Shown: in pieces, positions 1 to 6,258 of the stretch
Layout of the letters: each line of letters opens with the position of its first letter
How positions within the stretch are numbered: position 1 is the first letter of the stretch
Assembly: GCA_903919625.1 (NCBI GenBank)
Contig: CAIXIZ010000323.1
Coordinates: forward strand, 1 to 13,106
Reading direction: 5' to 3'
Length of the DNA stretch: 13,106 nucleotides
Origin: an uncultured Verrucomicrobiota bacterium
GTDB taxonomy: Bacteria; Verrucomicrobiota; Verrucomicrobiia; Opitutales; Opitutaceae
The notes under the pieces: model-generated
Databases searched by the model: none
What the model saw: the letters and a program-made list of their open reading frames with translations, nothing else
What the model was told of the DNA's origin: nothing
Translations under genes and position numbers: made by a program

Positions 1-64
1 CTTCCGCCTAGTTTTCTTGGTTGCGTGCGGAATCGGGCGGCGCATGACTGCCACGCAAATCTGC

Positions 65-937
65 ATGGCGTTCAACCTTCCCCAAGTTCTCAAGGCGCTG
101 CTCTTCTCGACGAGCCAGCCGCTTTCCGTCAAAGACATCCAAAGCGCGTTCACGCGCTTTCATGATGAGGCGGCGCGGGCCGCGATGCTGCCCGGCCAGG
201 CGCCAGCGGACAATCAGCCGGTGCAAGCCGGCGGAGCGGACGAAAACCCGGCTGCTGCCGCCCTGGCCGCCGCGGAGAGCGAGGTCGCGGAAGTGCCGGC
301 GCTGGAGCACCCCGAGCTTTATGGCGACGTGCCGTCGCTCGTCACGGCTGCGCAAATCCGCGAGGCGATGGATGGCATCGCCGGCGAACTGCGGGCGGCC
401 AATGAGGTCTGTCTGCTCACGGAGACCGCCCAAGGCTGGCGGCTGGTCACCCAGCCGCGGTTTGCCCGCTGGGTGCGCGTGCTGCGCAATGAGCCGCCGC
501 CCCTCAAGCTTTCGCCCTCGGCGCTGGAGACGCTCGCGGTGGTCGCCTACCGGCAACCGGTCACCCGGGCTGAAATCGAGGCCATCCGCGGCGTGGCGGC
601 GGAAGGGGGGCTGAACAAACTGCTGGAACGCGGGCTGATCGTCATCACGGGCCGGGCGGAACTGCCGGGACGGCCGTTGCACTATGGGACGACGGATGCC
701 TTTTTGGAATTTGTCGGAGCCAGATCACTCGATGAATTGCCGGCTTCGGACGTCCTGTCGTCGCGGCAGATCGATGACTGGCTCAAGGACGCCGCCAACC
801 CCGTGCGCCTCGGCGATGCCGAGATGGGGCTGCCCTTGGAACCGGGTGAAGCCGGGTCGGAGCCGGGCAATGGGACCGGCGAGCTGGCCGTTGCCCGATC
901 GCCCGGCGAATCGGCGGACGCGACGGCCGGCCCGTGA
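65..937 (+). CDS. scpB: Segregation and condensation protein B (ScpB)
   Basis: ScpB binds ScpA and SMC to form the bacterial condensin that compacts and segregates the chromosome; it acts in the cytoplasm on the nucleoid. The 290-residue product begins with a typical first winged-helix segment (LPQVLKALLFSTSQPLS, residues 5-21). It carries the conserved second winged helix at about 129-215, with LETLAVVAYRQPVTRAEIE, IRGVAAEGGLNKLLERGLI and GRPLHYGTTDAFLEFVG. Two things depart from the family norm: an Ala/Pro/Glu-rich insertion of roughly 60 residues (about 34-92) inside the first winged helix, and an acidic, Gly/Pro-rich tail after about residue 225. I chose ATG 65 because the family-like sequence starts there; TTG 17 and ATG 44 are in-frame alternatives, and none has a clear Shine-Dalgarno. 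The partner gene scpA, if adjacent, would lie upstream of the window. The stop codon overlaps a GTG that could start the next gene, so the two are probably co-transcribed. Confidence 0.9.
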   Translation: MAFNLPQVLKALLFSTSQPLSVKDIQSAFTRFHDEAARAAMLPGQAPADNQPVQAGGADENPAAAALAAAESEVAEVPALEHPELYGDVPSLVTAAQIREAMDGIAGELRAANEVCLLTETAQGWRLVTQPRFARWVRVLRNEPPPLKLSPSALETLAVVAYRQPVTRAEIEAIRGVAAEGGLNKLLERGLIVITGRAELPGRPLHYGTTDAFLEFVGARSLDELPASDVLSSRQIDDWLKDAANPVRLGDAEMGLPLEPGEAGSEPGNGTGELAVARSPGESADATAGP

Positions 938-957
938 TTTTATCAACCAGCTTCAAC

Positions 958-2049
958 ATGGATCAACTCACTCCGCTTCGCGAAAAAATTGACGGCCTGG
1001 ACCGGCAGTTGGTCGGGCTGTTGAACCAGCGGCTGGCGCTTTGCGCCGAAATTGGCCGCCACAAACGTGGCGCCGGCGGGGAAATATATGTGCCGGAACG
1101 GGAGGACGCGGTGTTGCGGAAAGTCGCGGCACTCAATGCCGGGCCGCTCAAGCCGGACGCCTTGCAGGCCATTTACCGCGAAATCATGTCGGCCGCCATC
1201 GCGATGGAAAAACCGCTGCGGATCGCCTATCTCGGGCCGGAGGCGACCAACAGCCACCAGGCGGCCCTGAAGAAATTTGGGGCGAGCGTGGGGTACCATG
1301 CCTTTGCGACCTTTGCCGACATTTTCACCGCGGTGGAAAAAGGGGAGGCGGACCATGGCGTCGTGCCGATTGAGAACTCGACCGAGGGCAGTGTGCGCGA
1401 CGCCCTGGATCTTTTTGTCGAGAGCGACCTCAAGATCGTGGCCCAGGTGTATCTGGAGATTGCCTACTGCCTGATCTCCCGCTCGCCGCTGGAGAAGATC
1501 ACCCGCGTTTATTCCAAGGACCAGGCGCTCGCGCAATGCCGCCGCTGGCTGCAACGGCAGCTCCCGCACGCCCAGTTGCTGGACGCCCCCAGCACCGCCC
1601 ACGCCGTGCGGATCGCGCGGGACGAACCGGGGGCGGCGGCGGTGGCCGGCGAGCTGGCCGCGGCGTTTCACGATGTGCCGGTGGTGGAAAAAAACATCCA
1701 GGACCAGTCCGACAACACCACGCGTTTCCTGGTGCTCGGGAAAAAGGCCGCCGGGCCGGTGGGCGGAGGGCGCGACGTGTCGAGCTTTCTCGTCTCGCTC
1801 GGAGACGGCGCGGCGGCGCATTCCGGCGCGCTGCTGCGGATGCTCCAGCCGCTGGCCGAGCGGGGCATCAATCTCTCCAAGATCGAGTCACGCCCGAGCC
1901 GGAAACGCCCGTGGGATTACTATTTTTTCATCGACCTGTCCGGTCATCCCGAGGAGGCCGGGATGAAGGCCGCCCTGGCCGAACTGCGCCAGATCTGTCC
2001 GCTGGTAAAATGGCTCGGCAGCTATCCGTCTGCCGCCGGGGAAGGCTGA
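958..2049 (+). CDS. pheA: Bifunctional chorismate mutase / prephenate dehydratase (P-protein)
   Basis: This cytoplasmic enzyme converts chorismate to prephenate and then to phenylpyruvate, the committed branch to phenylalanine. Three domains are visible in the 363 residues. An AroQ-type chorismate mutase occupies about 1-82 (LREKIDGLDRQLVGLLNQR, then VPERED). Prephenate dehydratase occupies about 87-263, with LGPEATNSHQAA, VPIENSTEGSV and the catalytic TTRF at 254-257. A C-terminal ACT domain occupies about 266-350, with GALL at 280-283 and ESRP at 300-303. GALL and ESRP are the motifs that bind phenylalanine, so feedback inhibition is expected. ATG 958 fits the family N-terminus; GTG 934 overlaps the scpB stop by 4 bases and would add eight residues. 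The length is normal for a P-protein without a further fusion. It follows scpB closely, and a candidate terminator lies 39 bases after its stop. Confidence 0.95.
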   Translation: MDQLTPLREKIDGLDRQLVGLLNQRLALCAEIGRHKRGAGGEIYVPEREDAVLRKVAALNAGPLKPDALQAIYREIMSAAIAMEKPLRIAYLGPEATNSHQAALKKFGASVGYHAFATFADIFTAVEKGEADHGVVPIENSTEGSVRDALDLFVESDLKIVAQVYLEIAYCLISRSPLEKITRVYSKDQALAQCRRWLQRQLPHAQLLDAPSTAHAVRIARDEPGAAAVAGELAAAFHDVPVVEKNIQDQSDNTTRFLVLGKKAAGPVGGGRDVSSFLVSLGDGAAAHSGALLRMLQPLAERGINLSKIESRPSRKRPWDYYFFIDLSGHPEEAGMKAALAELRQICPLVKWLGSYPSAAGEG

Positions 2050-2087
2050 CGCCACCGCCTGCGGCGCCCGCGGCGCCCGCCTTGCTT

Positions 2088-2116
2088 GCGTTTGTGGTGG
2101 AGACGCGTTTGTTTTT
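2088..2116 (+). terminator. Candidate intrinsic terminator after pheA
   Basis: The arms GCGTTT (2088-2093) and AGACGC (2101-2106) pair as six base pairs, one of them a G-T wobble, around a 7-base loop. A T-rich run (GTTTGTTTTT) follows directly. This would end the scpB-pheA transcript and separate it from the pilin operon. The stem is short, so the call is moderate. The tract just upstream (2062-2079) is two tandem copies of a 9-base GC-rich unit with no recognised role. The AT-rich 2107-2137 stretch may also contribute to a promoter for the next operon, but I found no convincing -35/-10 pair. Confidence 0.45.
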
Positions 2117-2182
2117 CTGAGATTTTTACGTTGAATAGTCCCATGCCGGCATCTTTGCTTTCCCCTTTCTTCCTTTATCCCT

Positions 2183-2803
2183 GTGACGTTATCCCCTGCC
2201 CAGTCACCCTGTGACCTTGCCGTCCGGCCCCCTGTGCCGCGCGGTCGGTTGGGCTACTCATTGGTCGAGATGATGATCGTGATCGGATTGATCACGGCCA
2301 TGATGGCGCTGACGTTTAACATCGCGCCGGCGATCTTCCGGCGCAGTCTGGAAGCGCGGGCCCGCGCCCAGCTCGTCGGTATCAGCCTGGCCCTCGAACA
2401 GTACAAACGCGAATACGGTGACTATCCCCAGACCGACAAACCCGAGCAATTATTCGATGCGCTTTATGGCCGACGCGGTCCGTCGATGCAAACATTTAAC
2501 AGTCAGGGGAAAGTGTTTCTGGCCAATCTGGCCAACTATACCTTGAGCAAGCCTGAGTCCATCGAAAGCATCGGGGAAAATGTGATATTGGATCCTTGGG
2601 GCAACTATTATCATTATATCTATAAAGCTCAAGGAGTTGTGGGTTCGGCCTGGACCAATCCAAGTTATATCCTTTATAGCTTCGGCGCCGATGGCGTGGG
2701 AAACCCGGCTTTGACCCAAGATCCTGCTGGTGGCTATCCCAAAACCTCCGATCCCCTCAATTTGGACAATATCTATGCCCCAACTGCTGGAGACCATTTA
2801 TGA
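2183..2803 (+). CDS. GspG-like major pseudopilin with type IV prepilin leader
   Basis: This is an exported pseudopilin, predicted to be processed at the inner membrane by a prepilin peptidase and assembled into a pseudopilus. The leader is cut after Gly24 (RGRLG, then YSLVE), with Glu at +5 and a hydrophobic helix to about residue 46. The C-terminal part follows GspG: YKREYGDYP (74-82), DPWGN (137-141) and YSFGADG (165-171), followed by an Asp-rich tail in the place of the GspG calcium site. At 206 residues it is longer than a typical GspG (about 140), with extra sequence around 90-130. No ATG is available. GTG 2183 gives a 24-residue leader; GTG 2234 would give a classic 7-residue leader and may be the real start. 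It is first in a five-gene overlapping operon; its stop overlaps the next start by 4 bases. Local GC drops to about 35% near 2580-2640. Confidence 0.8.
   Translation: MTLSPAQSPCDLAVRPPVPRGRLGYSLVEMMIVIGLITAMMALTFNIAPAIFRRSLEARARAQLVGISLALEQYKREYGDYPQTDKPEQLFDALYGRRGPSMQTFNSQGKVFLANLANYTLSKPESIESIGENVILDPWGNYYHYIYKAQGVVGSAWTNPSYILYSFGADGVGNPALTQDPAGGYPKTSDPLNLDNIYAPTAGDHL
2789..2792 (+). promoter_or_regulatory. Shine-Dalgarno for the second pseudopilin
   Basis: GGAG sits 7 bases before ATG 2800, inside the end of the preceding gene. It is the only clear Shine-Dalgarno I see in the window and supports ATG 2800 as the start. Confidence 0.5.
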
Positions 2804-3477
2804 AACCTGCCCCTTATTCTTCGTTGGCCCGGCAGCGGGCGTTTTCCTTGATTGAACTGCTGACCGTCATCGCCATCATCAGCATCCTGATGGGGATCGT
2901 CGTCCCAGGCATGGCCAACGTGCAAAGAAAGGCCAAGATTGCCAAGACCAAGAGCCAGTTCAACCAGTGGTCCAGTGCCATGGAGCTCTTCAATTCCGAG
3001 TATGGACAATACCCTTCGGTGGATGGTCCCTATGCGTCAACGAATGCGCAGGTTAATCTGATCAATGCGTCAAAATTTGCGGTCGCCCTGACCGGACGCC
3101 AAATTGACGGCACTCCAATTGCGTCAAATGCGAAGCCTGAAATCAGGGCGGGCAACACGAAGCTGATCAATTTCTACACGATTTCGCAGGATGAGCTTGA
3201 TGCCTACAGTGTGCCGAACCGGATCAAGGACGCCTTCAACAACACAGAGATTGCGGTTTTGGTCGACAAGGACAACAATGGGCTGATCAATGCCTTGGAT
3301 GTCGGCCAGCTGCCCTCCGTGCATGCCTTTGGCGGGGGGGATTTTCGGCCCGATCCCAAGCAGGATATTGACATGACCCTTGGCATTCACGCCAGCGTCC
3401 TGTTTTATTCGGCAGGATCCGGCAATTCTGCCAATGCCAAAATTGATGTGCTCGACGCCGTCCTCAGCTGGAAATGA
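2800..3477 (+). CDS. Second GspG-like pseudopilin with calcium-loop motif
   Basis: This is an exported type IV pilin-like protein of 225 residues. The leader is 14 residues and cut after Ala14 (RQRA, then FSLIE), with Glu19 at +5 and a hydrophobic helix to about residue 36. The following helix and the EYGQYP motif (67-72) resemble GspG and match the equivalent YKREYGDYP in the preceding protein, so the two are likely paralogues. Residues 156-167 (DKDNNGLINALD) fit a calcium-binding EF-hand or dockerin-like loop. The C-terminal LFYSAGSGN resembles the GspG 'SxGxDG' strand. Start ATG 2800 has a GGAG 7 bases upstream and overlaps the previous stop (ATGA). A run of seven G bases lies at 3334-3340. 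The specific role is unknown; it could be a second major subunit or an adaptor between the shaft and the tip proteins. Confidence 0.75.
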   Translation: MKPAPYSSLARQRAFSLIELLTVIAIISILMGIVVPGMANVQRKAKIAKTKSQFNQWSSAMELFNSEYGQYPSVDGPYASTNAQVNLINASKFAVALTGRQIDGTPIASNAKPEIRAGNTKLINFYTISQDELDAYSVPNRIKDAFNNTEIAVLVDKDNNGLINALDVGQLPSVHAFGGGDFRPDPKQDIDMTLGIHASVLFYSAGSGNSANAKIDVLDAVLSWK

Positions 3478-4241
3478 TGATCCCTTGCGTCCATTCCTTG
3501 TCCCGGCCACCTGCGGACGAAATTCCGTTTTTCTGTCCAGCACGGCCACCTTGTGGCGGGCGGTTCAGGTTGCGCCCGGCCGGAGCCTTTACGTTGGTTG
3601 AACTGCTGACCGTGTTGGGTGTCATCACCCTGTTTTTGGGCTTGTTGAGCCGGGCCACCATGACCGGAGTCGGGCAAGGTCTGGTTGCGGCGCAAAATTC
3701 CTGCGCCGGACTCACCCAGGTGGCCCGCGTCCAGGCCTCGCTGAGCCAGGTCAATGTCCGCCTGCTGATTTTTGCCGATACGACGACTCCGGACAACAAG
3801 CTGGATGCCTTGCGCATGCTGAAGGTCGTTATGCCGGATCCCAATAATTCGAACAATTGGGTCTCCACCGGAGCCAAGACCGTCTATTTGCCGAGGAACA
3901 TCTTTATCGTGGCCCCTGCCCAGCCAATTGTGCCGGTGATCAACGGGTTGCCGGCATGGCCCGTCAAGCGCAATTCGCGGTTTAGCCAGAACAACGGGTT
4001 GGCCGTTGCCCTCCAAGTGGATGGGGTGAAGGCCAATTATTTTTTTATTGAGTTTACCCCGCTCAACAACGTCAACACCACCACCGGTGAAGTGATCGCT
4101 TTGGCGGAGGGGCGTGCCACGACCGACCCGTCCGATCCTGAGACCGTCAGGTATCTCAACCCGGAAAATATGCGCGGGATTTTAATCAGCCAGTATGGCA
4201 CCCAAACCATGTTGAACAATGCCAAAGACTTTGAATACTGA
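3474..4241 (+). CDS. Verru_Chthon cassette protein D-like; GspH-like minor pseudopilin
   Basis: The 255-residue protein has a prepilin signal AGA, then FTLVELLTVLG, with Phe39 at +1 and Glu43 at +5, and a hydrophobic helix to about residue 58. After it comes a GspH/FimT-like pattern: a helix ending in a strand (QVNVRLLIFAD), a strand with LPRNIFI (119-125) and a late FFIEFTP strand (180-186). The composition and position in the operon match the Verru_Chthon D family as I remember it. Start ATG 3474 overlaps the upstream stop (ATGA) and gives a 38-residue leader, which is long and Pro/Cys-rich. An in-frame TTG at 3570 would give a compact 6-residue leader, so the start is uncertain. A run of seven T bases lies at 4040-4046. 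In a pseudopilus, GspH-type subunits link the tip complex to the shaft. Confidence 0.68.
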   Translation: MMIPCVHSLSRPPADEIPFFCPARPPCGGRFRLRPAGAFTLVELLTVLGVITLFLGLLSRATMTGVGQGLVAAQNSCAGLTQVARVQASLSQVNVRLLIFADTTTPDNKLDALRMLKVVMPDPNNSNNWVSTGAKTVYLPRNIFIVAPAQPIVPVINGLPAWPVKRNSRFSQNNGLAVALQVDGVKANYFFIEFTPLNNVNTTTGEVIALAEGRATTDPSDPETVRYLNPENMRGILISQYGTQTMLNNAKDFEY

Positions 4242-4800
4242 CACCCATCGGTCTGGCCGTTTCAGGGGGCAGATCCGGGCATTCTCACTGATTGAGGTGG
4301 TTATCGCTTTGGGCATATTTGCTTTGGGCATTACTGCCGTGATCGGCCTGCTCCAGCCTGTGATCATGAGCGTGCGCGCCTCGATGGATGCCAATAGTGC
4401 CAACCGGATCGTCGGCAGCATCAATCAAAAGCTCACCAACCTTGGCTATGTTAGTGCGCAAAATTTGGCTTTTCCGGCCGGGACTGATCCGCTGCAGGTC
4501 TCCCCCAATGATTCCAAGCTGATTTATGCCACGCTCACCGGGGACAAGGTCGGGGTTGACGCCGATCCGGTGTGGGTCGGCACGCCCAAAAACCAGCGTT
4601 ATTTTGAGATCATGCTGGTGCGCAGTTCCAATGCCAATCTTTCGCCGGTGGATAGCAATCCGACGACTTCATCCTACAGTTTTGTTGTCACTGCGGTCCG
4701 GGTAAGTTCGCCGGCTTATCTCGGGACGGATAACAGCCCGATCATTACCCCACGTGCGAACCGGTCCACCTTTATCTATAACACGGTTGTCACTCGATGA
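4219..4800 (+). CDS. Verru_Chthon cassette protein B-like; GspI-like minor pseudopilin
   Basis: The 193-residue protein has a 21-residue leader cut after Ala21 (QIRA, then FSLIEVVIALGIFALG), with Glu26 at +5 and a hydrophobic helix to about residue 45. 'EVVIALGIFALG' is the typical GspI/cassette-B helix. The rest is a short alpha/beta head ending in a strand (TFIYNTVVTR). It is exported and anchored in the inner membrane until assembly. The start ATG 4219 overlaps the D gene by 23 bases, the deepest overlap in the operon, and there is no Shine-Dalgarno, so translation probably depends on coupling. The stop overlaps the start of C by 4 bases. GspI normally nucleates the I-J-K tip complex; by analogy B would hold C and A together. 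Confidence 0.72.
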   Translation: MPKTLNTDTHRSGRFRGQIRAFSLIEVVIALGIFALGITAVIGLLQPVIMSVRASMDANSANRIVGSINQKLTNLGYVSAQNLAFPAGTDPLQVSPNDSKLIYATLTGDKVGVDADPVWVGTPKNQRYFEIMLVRSSNANLSPVDSNPTTSSYSFVVTAVRVSSPAYLGTDNSPIITPRANRSTFIYNTVVTR

Positions 4801-6197
4801 AGCTTTTCCCCTCCCGTCCCCGCCTGCCTGCCAAGCATGCCTTTACCCTCCTGGAGGTGCTGGCGGCGATCGCGCTCACCGTCATCATGCTGGCGTTCGT
4901 GCAAAAAGTCACCATCAACATCCTCAAGCTCTGGAACGGCTCGATCGGTGCGCTGACCGCGGAAAACCAGGCCTCGCTGGTGATGGATGTCATGACCCAG
5001 GACATCCGCGGCGCCGTGATGAAGCGCGACGGAGGCGGTTGGTTTGTTGCCACGGTCCAGGGCAACCAGAACGGGCCGGGCGACACCTTGAATCAGCTCC
5101 CCGGCGCCTCATGGACTTCGACCTATAGCAACGGCGTCGTCAAGCCGACCAACGAGCAGCCCGGCGGGGCCGGGTCATCCCTCAGCCTGTTCCCCAGCAT
5201 CAGTGGTTTGGAGCAGGTGCCGGGCAATGGGGGGAACTATGTGGTGCCGTCTTCGGCGGCTGATTCGGCCAATCAGTTCAGTGCCAATCGGGTGCCCGAT
5301 CTCCGGCTTTGCCGTTTTGGTCAGGCCGGCGTTTTCCTGCGGTTTTTTTCCAAGGTTCCCGACCTTAATGGCGACCTGAAAAACAACGATAATGAGATCA
5401 AAAACACTTCCGGTGTGCTGCGGGCGGTGAGCTATCAGCTGGTCCGCATGAAGCCGACTTTCAGCAGTGAGGACTATCGCTATCAGTTTTATCGTTCCTC
5501 GGTCCGTCCTTTTATCGGAACCGAGGGGGCGGGGAATTCGAACGCCGCCACCAATTCCACCTTTGGGATCGGCTACGATTTGCTGGGCAACACCGAGTAT
5601 TACAACAAGAATGGCGGAAACGCGGTCAATCTCAACGACGCCGGCAATATCCGCCAGCCTAACATCCAGCAGCTTTTGGCCAACAATGTCATCGATTTTG
5701 GGCTCCGGGTTTGGGGGCGGGCGCTTGACCCGACCGGCACCGGGAAATACATGGATGTTTTGCTGTTTCCCGTATCCAACACCAATCTCGGGTTTGCGAT
5801 TACTTCGGCCGACGGGACCAGCACGCTTTACAATAACACCACCTATTTCGGGAACAACCATGTGACTGCTCCGATGCTCGCCAACCAGTCCGTGATCGGG
5901 GTGGGCAACAAAAGAACCTTGGAAAAGTTGCCGGCCGGTTGGACTTCCAACAGCATGACCTACGGCTATACCGTGAGCCAGTCAGGTCAGGTGCTCAGGG
6001 TCACCCCCGCTTATGTCGACATCTTCCTGCGCATCCTCGATGACGTGGGCGTCCAGCGAATTGATCTCATCGAGAAAGGCCTGTTGGTTGCCCCTGTGTC
6101 GGATCAGCTGACTCCACAGATGTTCTGGTGGCAGACGGCGATCGCACATTCGCGGGTTTTCATCCGCCGGGTTGAATTTATGTCGGTTCCACTGTAA
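4797..6197 (+). CDS. Verru_Chthon cassette protein C-like; GspJ-like minor pseudopilin
   Basis: The 466-residue protein has a 15-residue leader cut after Ala15 (PAKHA, then FTLLEVLAAIALTVIMLAFV), with Glu20 at +5. Several stretches read like GspJ in the right order. These are VSYQLVR (211-217) followed by YRSSVRPF, then NVIDFGLRVW (297-306), and PAYVDIFLRILDD (404-416), which corresponds to the 'P-x-avel-l-l-d-d' strand near the end of GspJ. It is about twice the length of GspJ, with Gly/Asn/Ser-rich insertions. Residues 189-200 (DLNGDLKNNDNE) could be a calcium loop. Start ATG 4797 overlaps the stop of B (ATGA). It is the last gene of the five-gene operon, with an inverted repeat 13 bases after its stop. 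In T2SS, GspJ sits in the pseudopilus tip. Confidence 0.75.
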   Translation: MKLFPSRPRLPAKHAFTLLEVLAAIALTVIMLAFVQKVTINILKLWNGSIGALTAENQASLVMDVMTQDIRGAVMKRDGGGWFVATVQGNQNGPGDTLNQLPGASWTSTYSNGVVKPTNEQPGGAGSSLSLFPSISGLEQVPGNGGNYVVPSSAADSANQFSANRVPDLRLCRFGQAGVFLRFFSKVPDLNGDLKNNDNEIKNTSGVLRAVSYQLVRMKPTFSSEDYRYQFYRSSVRPFIGTEGAGNSNAATNSTFGIGYDLLGNTEYYNKNGGNAVNLNDAGNIRQPNIQQLLANNVIDFGLRVWGRALDPTGTGKYMDVLLFPVSNTNLGFAITSADGTSTLYNNTTYFGNNHVTAPMLANQSVIGVGNKRTLEKLPAGWTSNSMTYGYTVSQSGQVLRVTPAYVDIFLRILDDVGVQRIDLIEKGLLVAPVSDQLTPQMFWWQTAIAHSRVFIRRVEFMSVPL

Positions 6198-6210
6198 GCA
6201 CGCGCACCCT

Positions 6211-6250
6211 TCGCCGGCCGGCACGAAGCGCCTCAAGCCCCGGCCGGCGA
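6211..6250. terminator. Inverted repeat between convergent genes, possible bidirectional terminator
   Basis: A perfect 11-base inverted repeat (arms TCGCCGGCCGG at 6211-6221 and its complement at 6240-6250, with an 18-base loop) lies between the C stop and the gpmI stop. It would form the same hairpin in transcripts of either strand. Neither side has a T-run, so it may instead block readthrough by Rho-dependent or structural means. Each arm is also partly self-complementary. Confidence 0.45.
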
Positions 6251-6258
6251 CGGCGGCC

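Noticed and set aside
1..64. End of an upstream gene (TAG at 9-11)
   Set aside because: Only two codons would be inside the window, too little to support a gene call.
943..1821. Open frame of 292 codons on the - strand
   Set aside because: It is the mirror of pheA, whose three domains are intact, and has no recognisable motif.
2062..2079. Two tandem copies of a 9-base GC-rich unit
   Set aside because: Only two copies in a GC-rich spacer; nothing suggests a functional repeat array.
2107..2160. Sigma70-type promoter for the pilin operon (TTGTTT or TTGAAT boxes)
   Set aside because: The best pairings have poor -10 boxes (TGAATA or TTTGCT), so I could not choose one; only the AT-rich stretch is noted.
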